64,000 nt of DNA, from assembly GCA_963789165.1 (NCBI GenBank), contig CAWBJP010000010.1, positions 1-64,000 on the forward strand, read 5' to 3'. Below are positions 1 through 9,697 of the stretch, in pieces. A program made the translations under genes and the position numbers. Within the stretch, counting starts at the first letter, position 1. Each line of letters begins with the position of its first letter. The stretch is from CAWBJP01 sp963789165. Its GTDB lineage: Bacteria; Actinomycetota; Acidimicrobiia; IMCC26256; BP-133. The notes beneath the pieces are model-generated. The model did not search any database, had not been told where the DNA came from, and saw only the letters and a program-made list of their open reading frames with translations.

Positions 1-2
1 GC

Positions 3-896
3 GTGATCAACACCGATCCGGTCGGCGCGATGTTCGGCCCGTCGACGTGGCCCCAGTTCTGGCACATGTACCTGGCCGCGTACATGGTCACCGGGTTCGC
101 CGTGGCGTCGGTGTACGCGGTCGCCATGCTGCGCGGCCGCCGGGACCGCTACCACCGCTTCGGGCTGCTGATCCCGCTCACCGTGGCCGCCATCGCCTCG
201 CCCAATCCAGATCGGGGTCGGGGACTGGATCGCCAACACGGTGGCCGAGAACCAGCCGGTCAAGCTGGCCGCGATGGAGGGCTTGTTCAAGACCGGCACC
301 GCCGTGCCGCTCTTGTTGGGCGGGCTTCTACTACGACGACGAGCTGCACTACGTGCATCGAGACCCGTGGGGGCCTGTCGTTGCTGGTCCATGCATGACC
401 CGAACGGTGAGGTGATCGGGCTGGAGGAGTGTGCCCCCGGACTTCTGCGGCCGCCGGTCAACGTGGTGCACCTGGCCTACAACGTGATGGTCGGGCTTCG
501 GTTCCGCTCTTCCTGCTGCTCGTCGCTCTGGCTGGGCTGGAGCTGGTGGCGGCGGCGCCGGATGCCCCCTCGCCTCTGGTTCCTGAGGGGCGGTCGCGCT
601 CTGCGGTCCCGGTGGTGGTGCGTGGCGAATGGAGGCCGGCTGGATCACCACCGAGGTCGGCCGGCAGCCCTTCATCGTCTACGGGGTGCTGGCGCACCGA
701 GGACGCGGCGAGTCCGTCCACCGGGTCTGTTCCTCGGCTTCTACGCGGTGCTGGTCATCTACGTGGCTGCTCACCGCGCCGGACCGTCTACGTGCTGCGC
801 CGCCTCGCCCGCTCGCACGCGACCCCCCCGCGCCGCAGGAGCGGAGACGGTCCGGACGCGGAGTGGGAGCCGGCGGAGAAGGCCTCGTCGCGATGA
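3..896 (+). CDS. cydA: Cytochrome bd ubiquinol oxidase subunit I, 3' portion, frameshifted
   Basis: This is the quinol-oxidising, heme-bearing subunit of the membrane cytochrome bd terminal oxidase; the 5' end lies outside the window. Recognisable CydA pieces appear in order but in alternating frames: DPVGAMFGPSTWPQFWHMYL and VASVYAVAMLRGRRDRYHR near 3-160, QIGVGDWIANTVAENQPVK near 208-260, ETRGGLSLLVH near 358-392, VNVVHLAYNVMVGL near 457-500, and MEAGWITTEVGRQPFIVYG near 630-690. Each break is explained by one extra base (for example at about 207, 327, 354 and 394). The tail is Arg-rich and ends in a TGA overlapping the cydB ATG (ATGA), so the two are translationally coupled. I see no evidence of real pseudogenisation because every conserved block is intact. 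Confidence 0.88.
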
Positions 897-1464
897 CCCT
901 CGCGGAGGTGGTGCTCGGGGTGATGTTCCTCGGGCTGATCGCCTACGGGCTGTTCGGCGGGGCCGACTTCGGGGCCGGCATCTGGGACCTGCTGGCCGGC
1001 GGCACCCGGCGCGGCCCAGCGCCAGCGCGACCTGATCGAGCACCTGATCGGCCCGGTCTGGGAGGCCAACCACGTCTGGCTGATCTTCGTGCTGGTGGTG
1101 CTCTGGACCTGCGCCCGGGGGCCTTCGTCGCGGTGACCAGAGACGCTCTACGCGCCGCTCACCCTGGCCGCCTTCGGCATGATCGCCCGCGGGGCGGCGT
1201 TCGCCTTCCGCAAGAGCATCAAGACGCTGCGGATGCGCCGCTTCCTCGGCGCCTCCTTCGCGTTGTCTTCCTCTGGTGACGCCCTACTTCCTGGGGTGCC
1301 GTGGGGGCGGGCGGGGTGGCGTCCGGTCGGGTGCCTCCCGGGAATCGCTCACGGGGGACGTGGTGACCAGCTGGGTGAACCCGACCGTCGATCCTTGGTG
1401 GGGTGATGGCCGTGCTGGTGTGCGCCTACCTCGCGGCGGTGTTCCTCTGTGCCGACGCCCGGCG
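893..1464 (+). CDS. cydB: Cytochrome bd ubiquinol oxidase subunit II, 3' truncated and frameshifted
   Basis: This is the second subunit of cytochrome bd oxidase. The start ATG at 893 overlaps the cydA stop. The N-terminal hallmark is clear: the first helix reads VVLGVMFLGLIAYGLFGGAD, followed by FGAGIWDLLAGG, then IGPVWEANHVWLIFVLVVLW and ARGAAFAFRKSIKTLRMRRF. Several single-base insertions break the frame (near 1010, 1105, 1140, 1265). CydB is usually about 340 residues; only about 190 can be followed here, ending in VMAVLVCAYLAAVFLCADA near 1460. Immediately afterwards the sequence switches to reverse-strand ferredoxin coding, so the last 150 or so residues are missing. The abrupt end at the same point as the ferredoxin break suggests a deletion or a misjoin. 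Confidence 0.85.
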
Positions 1465-1658
1465 CTGCACAGCTCAGGGACGATCACGACGTCGACGCCG
1501 TAGTTGAAGATGGCCCCGAACTGGGGCGGGCAGGCCCGCAGGCAGGCGTCGCAGTTGATGCACATCGACATGTCGATGCGCAGCGGGGCGGACTTCCACT
1601 TCGGGTTGCGCGGTCGGGTGGCGAGCCGCTCGGCCCGCCCGGTTGCGACGGCCGTGGT
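1465..1658 (-). CDS. 4Fe-4S ferredoxin-type protein, truncated
   Basis: The reverse strand encodes a ferredoxin-like N-terminus: RPRNPKWKSAPLRIDMSMCI followed by NCDACLRACPP, giving a C-x2-C-x2-C-x3-CP iron-sulfur motif, then FGAIFNYGVDVVIVPELCS. The second cluster motif, expected shortly after PELCSGC in two-cluster ferredoxins, is missing because the sequence turns into cydB at about 1464. No ATG is visible; the stop of the upstream gene (TAG, 1659-1661) directly abuts the reading frame and the start is probably lost to a base error. It is the last gene of the minus-strand operon that begins with the ABC transporter. Which redox partner it serves cannot be told. Confidence 0.7.
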
Positions 1659-2095
1659 CTAGCCCCGGCCCCGGCGCCAGACGGCCCGGCGCACCTCGGA
1701 CTCGGCGCCCTCGGCGGCGGCCGAGAGGATGGCGATGGCCTCGCCGATGATCTCCGCCTGGGTCAGCACCACGTCTTCCATCTCGGAGATCTTGCGCTCC
1801 AGCTCGGTGAGCCGCTGCTTGTCGTCACGGAAGTCCTGCGTGATGAGCAGCGCCGCCCCCAGCCCGATGAGGACGGCGCCGCCGACGCCGCCGCTGATCA
1901 GGTAGGGCATCTGGAGGAAGACCTCGGGGAGGTCGCGCACCTGGTACCAGGCGACGAGGATGGCCACGCCGCCGGCGGCCATCAGAATCCAGGCCAGCAC
2001 CGCCCGCCAGCGGCGGAAGAGGTTTCCTGGACGAGCGCCTGGAGCTGCGCCTGCTGCTCCCGCCGGTCGGCAGCGGCACTCGAAATCGGTTCCAA
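1659..2095 (-). CDS. Small membrane protein with C-terminal coiled coil
   Basis: The protein is about 145 residues and I do not recognise the family. The N-terminus (TTG at 2095 after a GAG-type ribosome site) is hydrophilic and Gln-rich (REQQAQLQALVQ), then one single-base frame break near 2025 leads into FRRWRAVLAWILMAAGG, a first membrane helix, a loop LPEVFLQMPYLISGG and a second helix VGGAVLIGLGAALLI. The C-terminal third (DDKQRLTELERKISEMEDVV and on) is a heptad-like coiled coil. It lies 8 bp after the stop of the secreted protein upstream and directly before the ferredoxin fragment, in the same operon direction. The role is unknown; a membrane scaffold is possible. Confidence 0.55.
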
Positions 2096-2103
2096 AAAGG
2101 CTC

Positions 2104-3616
2104 CTAGCCGAAGCGACGGATCAGGAAGCGGGCCAGCGGCAGGATCAGCCCGAGACCGAGGAAGGCTCCGAAGGCCCGGCTGACGCTGCGGGCGCCCCGC
2201 AGCCCCAGCTTATCCGTAACGTCGCCGCAGGCCGAAGGCGTCCTCGTCGGGATTGGCCAACGCCGGACGGTGGCGTCGCCGGTCGGCTCGGCCGCTGGAG
2301 TCGTCCGACCGGCGGGCGGGACGGGAAGCTCGCCGGGTGCGGCGTCGCGCCGGTGCCGGTCGTCGTCGGGGCAGGCGGCGGTCGTCCTTGGGCACCGTGC
2401 CTGCCGGCTTCGTCGGCGGGCTTGCCGTGGGGTGACCTGAGTCGTTGCGGCGGTGCTCACGCGGAGCCGCCGGCGTCGGGCCGGGGCTGGCCGGAGCGGT
2501 CTGGGTGTTCTCGACGGTCGGGACGCCGCTGGCGTTCTCGTTGACGTCCATCGTCCGGCCGGGGGCGTCGAGGGCGGCCACCACGGCGGTCGCGTGACCC
2601 AGCTCGAGCCGGGTAGCTGAGCGGCCCCGAGCGACCCGACCGCCTGCTCGAAGCGTGACCCGCAGGCCCTTGGCCTCCACGGCCACGTGGGTCGGCGTCT
2701 TCGGTCCACCTGGGCGTCGAAGTTGGGCAGCTCGAGGAGATGCCCCGCGTCCTTCAGCTTCTGCAGCAGGGCCTTGGCGCCGTCGTAGGCCTCCTGCTCG
2801 GACGGGCCGCCGTTGGCCAGGCGCAGCCCGGCCCGGGTCAGCTCGACCGGGTTGTCGAGGATGAAGAAGTCGTTGATCCGGATGTCGGCCCGGCCGTCCT
2901 TGGTGTTCTCGGCACCGGCGCCGAGGCGCGTGGGCGGTGGTGACGAGGCTCGAGAAGTGGACTTCGTTCTTCGGGCCCGATCGAGACGTTGTCGAGCTCG
3001 CGAGCGGGCGAGAGACGAGCCGGCCCTTGTCGTCGATCGACAGGTCGTGGCTGGCCGAGGAGGATCCGACGCTCACGTAGCCGGCGAGGGCTCCGGCCGG
3101 CCCGGTCGGCCTCGCCGAACGAGTCGGACGAGCTGGGGGCCGCAGTTCCCGCCGCAGTCGGTGACGGCGCGGATGTTGCCCGGGGAACTTCCCGTCCTTG
3201 CCCCACGAAGGCGGCCACCTCTCGGCGTGGCGGGCGTCGGGCCCGGCGTGCTCGACCTGGGCCTCGCGGCATGAACGGGTCCTGGCAGGACTTCTCGTCG
3301 AAGCCGGCTGCAGGTCAGGCCGCTGATCGACTCGCCCCGACAGGGCTTGACGCGACTCGTCGGGCTCGGCCAGCTTCGGCTTCCGACTTGGCGATGGCGA
3401 GCGTTGTTCGTCTTCCCCCAGACGAACGGCACGTGGAGATTGCCGACCGGACAGCCCGAGGAGCTGCCCCAGAACAGAGGCTCGGCCTTGCCGAACACGG
3501 CGTACGCAGTCGGGGCGGCCGGAGCGGCCGACCGCGGACGAAGCCGCGAGCGGCACCACCGTGACGGCTGCTACCGCCGCCACGGCCAGGCCCCGGGGGA
3601 GGCGGCCCAGCTTCAT
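2104..3616 (-). CDS. Secreted membrane-anchored protein, heavily frameshifted
   Basis: This is a protein of roughly 500 residues that I cannot name. The start is well supported: ATG at 3616 is preceded by AAAGGAGC and overlaps the livF stop (ATGA). The N-terminus MKLGRLPRGLAVAAVAAVTV followed by VPLAASSA is a signal peptide. Readable blocks in alternating frames include AEPLFWGSSSG, VPFVWGKTNN, GNIRAVTDCGGNCGPQ, INDFFILDNPVELT, LLELPNFDAQVD, THVAVEAKGLRVT and TAVVAALDAPGRTMDVNENA. A Pro/Lys-rich linker follows and the C-terminus AFGAFLGLGLILPLARFLIR with RRFG is a membrane helix with a basic tail. The layout (signal, ectodomain, linker, C-terminal helix, basic end) resembles a surface-anchored protein. 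It is coupled to a small-molecule importer, so a ligand-handling surface role is possible but unproven. Confidence 0.55.
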
Positions 3617-4358
3617 CCTGGTGCTCCTTTGGTTCGATTGGCGGAGGCGTCGCCCCCGCCGGGGTGCGTTGACTGCCACGAAACGTCCGCCGGAGCCAGG
3701 CGCGCTGGCTCCGAACAGACAGATACCCGACCATTCTCGATCGACAATCGCCCGATCGGCAAGGCCGAGGGCAAGGTTCACAAATTGGTCGATGACCAGC
3801 AATCCGAGCCCCTGCCAGGCTGAGGCCGCGGAGGACGTCGAAAAGCTGGACGGCCAGGGCCGGGGAGACCCCGGCCGAGATCTCGTCGACCACCAGCAGT
3901 TTCGGCCGGCTGACCAGGCGCCCGGGCCAGGGCCAGGACCTGCTGCTCCCCGGCCGGGAGGGCCCCGGCCAGCCGGTAGGCCTGGTCCCGGAGGCCCGGG
4001 AAAAAGGCCGAGGGCCCAGTCGACGTCGGCGGCGGCCTGCCGACCGCGGGTGAAGGCCCCGACCCGGAGGTTGTCGAGCACGGTGAGCGCCGGCGAAGAT
4101 CCGCCGCCCCTGGGGCACGCCGACGACCCCGGCCCGCACGATCGCCTTCGGAGATAGCCGGTCGAGCCGGCGGCCGTCGAAGGTGATGGATCCTGCCTGG
4201 GGACGGACCACCCCGGTGATGGCCCGGGCCAGCGTCGTCTTCCCCGCCCCGTTGGGCCCGAGGACGGCCACGGCCTCGCCGTCGCCGACCTCGAGGTCGA
4301 TCCCGGTCAGGACGGGCCGGCCGCCGTAGGCGACCTCGAGGCCGGAGACGGTCAGCAT
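3613..4358 (-). CDS. livF: Branched-chain amino acid-type ABC transporter ATP-binding protein LivF
   Basis: This is the second ATPase of a high-affinity HAAT-type (Liv) importer, acting at the cytoplasmic face. Start ATG at 4358 overlaps the livG stop (TGATG). It shows AYGGRPVLTGIDLEVGDGE, Walker A GPNGAGKTTLARAITG, the LivF hallmark VGVPQGRRIF, a signature region reading PAGEQQVLALARAL when frames are joined, Walker B LLVVDEISAGVSPALAVQLF and LLVIDQFVNLAL in place of the usual VEQN switch segment. Several single-base frame breaks occur (near 4080, 3990, 3745). The corrected C-terminus is ENGRVSVCSEPARLAP and on to a TGA that overlaps the next ATG, so the stop is at 3613. The substrate may be an amino acid or another small organic acid or amide. 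Confidence 0.85.
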
Positions 4359-5486
4359 CAGCCGCGGCGTCCTCCGTCGGGGCGCCGGGGTCGCCCGGGT
4401 CCGGCGGGAGCGGGCGGGAACGGCTGGACGCCCCGGAGGAAGGCGGCCTGGACCCGGGTGTCGGCGGCGACGTCGTCCGGCTCGCCCTGGCCGACCACCG
4501 CCCCGGTGTCGAGGACGTAGACGAAGTCGGCCAGGTTGGCGATCGCCGGGAAGTCCTGGCCGGTCACGAGGACGGCGATACCCATCTCGTCGCACACCAT
4601 GCCGATCCGCTCGGACAGGTCCTTGCGGTCGGGCTTCGAGCAGGCCGGCGGCGGGCTCGTCGAGGATGGCCAGGCGGGGGTCGGCGGCCAGGGCCCGGGC
4701 CAGGTCGACCAGCCGCTGCTCGCCCCGCCCCAGGCCGGCCACCGGCCGGTCGGCCAGGGCCTCGATGCCGAGGAGCTCGAGCAGCTCGAGGGCGTGGCGC
4801 CGGGCCAGCCGGTCGTCATGCTTGGACAGGGCGAGGCCGAAGCCGCAGGCGAAGAAGCCGCCCCGCATCCGGCGATGCTGGGCCACCATCACGTTCTCGG
4901 CCGCCGTCATCGACTCGAACAGCGCCGGGCGGGTGAACATGCGGGCCATCCCGAGGCGGCTGCGCTGGTGGGCCGGCAGGCCCGACACGTCCGCGTTCGC
5001 CGAAGTAGACCCGGCCGGTCGGACGGGCTGAAGCCGCTGAGGGCGTCGCAGAGGGCGGTCTTGCCGGCGCCGTTGGGGCCGATGACGGCCACGATCTCGC
5101 CGTCGTTGAGCTCGAGGTCGACGTCGGTGCAGGCGGCGACGCGCCCCGTAGCGGACCGTCACGCCCTGGGCCCGGAAGAGCGGGCCCGTCCGCTTGGTCC
5201 GGGTGCCGAGGAACTGGGAGAGGTGCGACTCGAACTCGTCGCGGGTCGGCGGGGCGGTGCGGAACGGGCGGGTCCGCTCCAGCGCCTTGGGGTTGAACGG
5301 GCGCCAGAACAGCTCGCCGGTCTCGGGCTGGTCGGTGGCCGTGCCCCCGGTCCGCCCGGGATGCCGCTGTCGGACACCGGGCCCGGCCAGGAGGCGTCGC
5401 TGCCCGGGGCGCCCTGGTGCGGGCCTCCTGGAGGCGGCGGATGACGTCCTGGAGGCGGCTGCCCTCGCCGGGGCGCGATCAGGCAT
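4358..5486 (-). CDS. livG: Branched-chain amino acid-type ABC transporter ATP-binding protein LivG with N-terminal extension
   Basis: This is the first ATPase of the Liv-type importer. The chosen start is ATG at 5486, which overlaps the permease stop by 8 bases (ATGCCTGA). It begins with an extension of about 100 residues containing FWRPFNPKALERTRPFRTAP and DEFESHLSQFLGTRTKRTGP before the ATPase domain LFRAQGVTVRYGA. The Walker A is VIGPNGAGKTALCDALSGFS, followed by RLGMARMFTRPALFESMTAA with ENVMVAQHRR, a signature region GRGEQRLVDLARALAADPRL and Walker B LAILDEPAAGL. The H-loop region reads GIAVLVTGQDFPAIANLADF, with Q-D where most family members have an H-D pair; this may be a real variant. 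Frame breaks near 5145, 5000 and 4640 are single-base events. Confidence 0.82.
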
Positions 5487-7487
5487 CGAGGCGTTGGGGT
5501 CGTCGAGGCGTCGGGTCGAGGCGTTCGGTCGGGCCCGTGGCCGGCGATGAAGCCGGCCGAGGCGGCCGTGCCGGCCAGGCCGGACCGGCTCCGGCGGGCG
5601 AGCCGGCCGGCCACCCGCTGGGCCAGACCGGCCAGGCCGCCGGGCAGGAAGGCCACGGTCACGGCGGCCGAGGGCACCGAGCACCAGCACGCTGGCCGGG
5701 CCGGTGGGCGGCGTCCCCTGTCCGAGCGCCGGGACGACCTCGAAGGCGAAGACCACCGCCGCCGCCCCGGCCAGCGACCGGGCGCCGCCCACGACCGTGT
5801 AGAGGAAGTACTGCACCGAGAGGAAGACGGCGAAGCGGGTCGGGTCGAGGGGCTGCTCGCCGTAGGCCAGGAGGACCCCCCCGAGGGCGGCGACGACGGC
5901 GGAGAAGTCGAGCGCCACGAGCCGGTAGTGGGCGGGGTCGATGCCGAGGCTGCGGGCGGCGGCGTCGGCGTCGCGCCGGCGGCCAGCGCCCGCCCGACCC
6001 GGGAGCGCCGGAGGTTGGTGGCGAACCAGACGACGCCGGCGGCGAGGGCCAGCGCCACCAGGTAGTAGGAGACCGCCGGGCGGCCGGAGAGCGCCTCCAT
6101 CCAGTCGGGGCGGCCGGGTGATCGACACGTCGGCCGGTGAACCAGCGGGCGCCCGGGCCCCCACAGGAGCGTGGCGGCCACGACCATCGCCCAGGCAGCG
6201 AGAGACGCGGCGAAGGCCAGCCGGCCCCGCGGACCGGAAGGCGGGGACAGCCCAGCGGCCAGGGCGTAGGGCAGGGCGGCCAGGGCGGCGAGCGGGATGG
6301 CGGCGAAGTGCGGCAGGCCGAGCCGGGTGGTGAGGCTGCCGACGAGGTAGGCGCCGATCCCGGCGAAGGCGACCTGGCCAAGGGGGATGTCGCCCGTCCA
6401 GCCGGACCATGATCACGATGGAGGCGCAGATCAGGAAGACGGCGATGCCCCGGGCCCAGGCGGTCAGCGCCTGGTCGCCGGAGAGGGCGGGGACGGCCAC
6501 CGCCAGGATCACCCACCCCAGCAGCACTGCCACCCGGCCCGCGGCCGGGGGCAGGAGGAGCGACCCGCCCGGTGCGGCCGCCGCCCCGTCCCCGGCCTGG
6601 TCGTCGGCTTCCCGGAGCCGGCCGAGGAGCCGGGGCCGCTTCCACAGGAGGAGGGCCACGATGAGGAAGGCCACCAGGGTGCGCGCCCCGCCGAGGCGCG
6701 CCGAGCCCGCCGGTTCGAACAGGGTGGGCACCACCCCGAGGACGAGGGCGCCAAGCCCGGCCAGAGGGAGGCTGCGGAAGCCGCCGAGGAGCGCGGCACC
6801 GAAGGCGAAGGGCAGGTACACCGTCTGCTCGTAGGTGCTCGACAGCACCGGGTGGGCGACGAGGATGACGGCCAGGGCGGCCAGGAGCGACGACAGCGCC
6901 CACGCCGCCATGGACATGCGGTCGGGGTCCATGCCCATCATCCCGGCCGCGTCCCGGTCGGCGGCGTGGGCCCGCAAGGCGAGCCCGAAGCGGGTGCGCC
7001 GGTACAGGACCGTCACCCCGATGAGAGCGACGGAGGCCAGCACCAGGCTCCCGATCTGCTGGCGGGGGACGGCGATGTCGCCCAGGGTCAGCGGCGGCCC
7101 GGGCCACACCCCGGGCAGAAGCTTGGGGGCTGACCCCCAGGCGGCGTTGGCGCCCGCCAGCAGGGCCGCCGTCCAGCCCAGCAGGACCACCAGGGCCGTC
7201 TGATTCCGGCCCCGCCAGTTCCGCACCAGGAGGTCCGTGGCCAACCCCAGCACGGCGGCGGCCACCAGGGCGACGGCCAGCGCCGGCCACCACCGCAGGT
7301 CTCCGCCGATGAGCCCCTCAGGCGTGGCCAGGTCCCAGTGGAGCACGGCGGCCACCGTGCCGATGGCCACGAACGCGACATTGGGTACCCGGCTGGCCTG
7401 GTAGACGAGGGTCACGCTGGTGGCCATCAGGGCGTAGAGGGCACCCAAGGAGAGGCCCAGCACCGTGGCTTCGAACAGGCTGGTCAC
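5479..7487 (-). CDS. Fused LivH-LivM permease of branched-chain amino acid-type ABC transporter
   Basis: This is the membrane-spanning part of the importer, with both permease halves in one chain of about 670 residues. The first 300 residues are an intact LivH: FEATVLGLSLGALYALMATS at the start, then RRTRFGLALRAHAADRDAAG with MMGMDPDRMSM, the LivH EAA-like loop, and further helices to VAFLIVALLLWKR. A short hydrophilic linker leads, with no stop, into LivM: AVLLGWVILAVAVPALSGDQ, then (after frame breaks near 6405 and onward) GDIPLGQVAFAGIGAYLVGS, RSLGIDPAHYRLVALDFSAV and FAVFLSVQYFLYTVVGGARS. The corrected end is ERLDPTPRRPQRLDA and a TGA at 5479-5481. Start GTG at 7487 has no strong ribosome site. 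Fused LivHM permeases are known in actinobacteria. Confidence 0.83.
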
Positions 7488-7601
7488 CCTGGGTCGCTGG
7501 CGGCGTTGCCGCCCCGCCTACGTTGATGGCTCTTCGCCTGGCGGCTCATCGCAGCGTCGGCGGGGGCCCCTGCCCCACCTCCTGACGCCACTGCGTGGCG
7601 T

Positions 7602-9152
7602 CTAGGGAGCACAGGCGCTCTCCGGGCAGGCTGACTCGGCCACCTCTCCGGTGGGGACGAAGCGCCCGCCGCCGGCGGCCAGCACCGACGTCTTCCTCGT
7701 CCCCACCCGGCCGCCCGGCGACCAGGTCAGGGTCGGACCCATTCCCGAGTCCCAGGCGGTGAGTCCTTCGGCCGCCTTCAGGAAGGCCGGGCGGGTGAGG
7801 TGGGGCCCGGCGGTGCCAAGGAGGTGTTCGGTCACTTTCGCCGCCAGGTAGGCGGCGAGAGTGGCCGGGGCAGCCGGTTCGGCGTCGGGGTGGTAGCGGG
7901 CCAGGTCGGCCCGGTACTCGGCCATACCCGGACTGGCGTCGTCGGCAGGAAGGAAGATCGAGGTGGACAGGAAGCCCTCGGCGAAAGAGCCGGCACCGGC
8001 GGCCACCTCGTCGACGGGCATGGAGAGCTCGGTGGCCACCGTCGCTTTCCAACCGACCTGCCGCATGGCGGCGATGCACAGCCGAAGATCCCGGGCCGTG
8101 GCCAGATTCAGGAAGAGGTAGTGGGGATTGTGGGCCAGCATCCCCCGCACCTGGTCATCGCAGGAGGTGGCGCCGAGGGAGAGGCGCGCCTTGCCCTTGT
8201 TCTCCAGACCCTCATCCTCGTAGATGGCCTCCGCTTCGGCGGCCATGGCCGCGGCGTCCTCCCACCCCGGCGTGTCGCTCATGATCACCCCGATACTGGC
8301 GGCGCCCAGCGCCTTCGCCTTCTGGGCCCGCATCCACGCCGCGTGCCGGGTCCCGGGACCAGTGGTGAAGATGCAGCGGTGCTGGGGAGCGACCTGGGGT
8401 TCCGGCATCGTGGCCACGTCGGCCACCAGAGGCAGCGGGTTCCCCCCGGACCGGGCCACATCACCGCAGGCGTAGTCGGCCACCGCCCGCACCGAGCCAG
8501 CGGCGAAGGCGGAGAAGATCCGGTCGGTCTCCACCAGGCGACGGAACAGGACCCGATCCCGCGCCGGGTCGAGGCCGTCGTCGTACACGACGAGCTTGAC
8601 GCGCCGGCCATGGATCCCGCCGGCGTCGTTGATACGTTGCACCCGGGCGTCGAACCCGTAGAGCTCTTGGCGGCCGATGGCGCCCAGGGGCCCGGAAAGA
8701 GGGATGGCCCCACCCATCACCACGATGGTAGCGGTCACCCCCACCTCCGATGGTGGAGGGGGCGGCGCGGAGGGCACTGTGGTGGTCACCGCACGGGGCG
8801 CGGCGACGACCCGGACGCCGGGACCCGGAAGGGGAGCCGCCGACGCCGGTAGACCGGCTGGCGGGGCGTCGGCGCCGGCGGCGGCCGGGGATGCCGGCGG
8901 ACCGGCGGCCGGAGCGTCGACGGGAGCTGGTGGAGGGGCTTCGCCGGGCGAGGGAGCCTCCGTCCGGGCCCGGGACAACCGCACGGCCCGTTTCCCGACC
9001 GACGCTTCGTTGTCGCCCTCCGGCGCTGGCGTCCCCGCCGGACCCGACCCGCGCGTGGGCTGGTTGCGGCGGTAGTTCTCTTCCAGGGTTCCACCGCAGG
9101 CACCGGCGGACAGCGCCAGCAGCACGGCGGCGGCCAGGAACCGCAACGGCAA
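7602..9152 (-). CDS. ABC transporter substrate-binding lipoprotein, LivK type (Peripla_BP_6)
   Basis: This is a 516-residue extracellular lipoprotein that would deliver substrate to the LivHM permease. The N-terminus MPLRFLAAAVLLALSAGACG is a lipoprotein signal with lipobox SAGAC, acylated Cys near residue 19. Residues about 25-140 are a low-complexity Pro/Ala/Ser spacer, as expected for a cell-wall-crossing linker. The type I periplasmic-binding fold starts at about residue 145 with IVVMGGAIPLSGPLGAIGRQ, followed by INDAGGIHGRRVKLVVYDDG, a hallmark of the LivK/amide-binding family. Start TTG at 9152 is the first in-frame start with the signal peptide behind it; no clear ribosome site precedes it. 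It is 114 bp upstream of the permease gene. This gene reads cleanly, unlike the rest of the operon. Confidence 0.88.
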   Translation of the reverse strand: MPLRFLAAAVLLALSAGACGGTLEENYRRNQPTRGSGPAGTPAPEGDNEASVGKRAVRLSRARTEAPSPGEAPPPAPVDAPAAGPPASPAAAGADAPPAGLPASAAPLPGPGVRVVAAPRAVTTTVPSAPPPPPSEVGVTATIVVMGGAIPLSGPLGAIGRQELYGFDARVQRINDAGGIHGRRVKLVVYDDGLDPARDRVLFRRLVETDRIFSAFAAGSVRAVADYACGDVARSGGNPLPLVADVATMPEPQVAPQHRCIFTTGPGTRHAAWMRAQKAKALGAASIGVIMSDTPGWEDAAAMAAEAEAIYEDEGLENKGKARLSLGATSCDDQVRGMLAHNPHYLFLNLATARDLRLCIAAMRQVGWKATVATELSMPVDEVAAGAGSFAEGFLSTSIFLPADDASPGMAEYRADLARYHPDAEPAAPATLAAYLAAKVTEHLLGTAGPHLTRPAFLKAAEGLTAWDSGMGPTLTWSPGGRVGTRKTSVLAAGGGRFVPTGEVAESACPESACAP

Positions 9153-9256
9153 GACTCGAGCTGAAATCTGCCTCTCCCCCCTTCGCCCGAGCGAGGCTAC
9201 GCCGAGACCCGCGCCCTCGGCATCCGGGACCTTAGGACACCGCCGGCTCGACGCCC

Positions 9257-9262
9257 TATCTT
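9257..9262 (+). promoter_or_regulatory. -10 hexamer TATCTT for a leaderless start
   Basis: TATCTT lies 6 nt upstream of the ATG at 9269 and no Shine-Dalgarno sequence is present. That spacing places the transcription start at the start codon, as in leaderless actinobacterial mRNAs. No convincing -35 box is visible. Confidence 0.5.
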
Positions 9263-9268
9263 CTTCCG

Positions 9269-9670
9269 ATGGCCAAGTTTGCGTTCCTGTCCCCGGAGTG
9301 GTTCACCGAGGTGCGCCGGCTTCAGACCGAGCACGACAACGTGCTGCCTCCAGAAGCCGACCTCCGCATGAACCTGCGCGTCACCGACACGCCATTCGGA
9401 AACGACCGGGAGTTTCACATGGCCGCATCGGGCGGGAACGCGGACTGGGGCGAGGGTCATCTGCCCGATGCCGACGTGACCCTGATCCTGGGCTACGCCA
9501 CCGCCAAGGACATCTTCGTCTTGGGGAACCCCCAGGCCGCCATCGAGGCCTTCATGGCCGGGCGGATCACCATCTCCGGGGACATCACCAAGCTGATGGT
9601 GGCCCAGGCCGCGCCGCCCGGACCCGGGGCCATTCAACTGGCCCTCGCCCTCCAGGAGATCACTGAATAA
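9269..9670 (+). CDS. SCP2 sterol-transfer family protein
   Basis: This 133-residue cytoplasmic protein has the SCP2-like fold pattern: an N-terminal helix (LSPEWFTEVRRLQTEHDN), a beta region with MNLRVTDTPFGNDREFHMAA, DADVTLILGYATAKDIFVLG, then QAAIEAFMAGRITISGDITK with LMVAQ, the typical SCP2 segment in which a substrate-binding helix follows GRITISGD. Such proteins bind hydrophobic ligands; the ligand is not knowable here. It stands alone between the divergent ABC lipoprotein gene and the convergent kinase gene, and starts with a leaderless-type promoter. Confidence 0.8.
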   Translation: MAKFAFLSPEWFTEVRRLQTEHDNVLPPEADLRMNLRVTDTPFGNDREFHMAASGGNADWGEGHLPDADVTLILGYATAKDIFVLGNPQAAIEAFMAGRITISGDITKLMVAQAAPPGPGAIQLALALQEITE

Positions 9671-9697
9671 GCCGCGCCGACCCGAGCCAGGACGCGA

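Noticed and set aside
3315..7487. One open frame of about 1390 codons on the minus strand, apparently a fusion of the whole transporter
   Set aside because: It passes through several gene boundaries only because frame breaks and high GC remove stops. Overlapping start-stop pairs at 5479-5486, 4356-4360 and 3613-3616 show separate genes.
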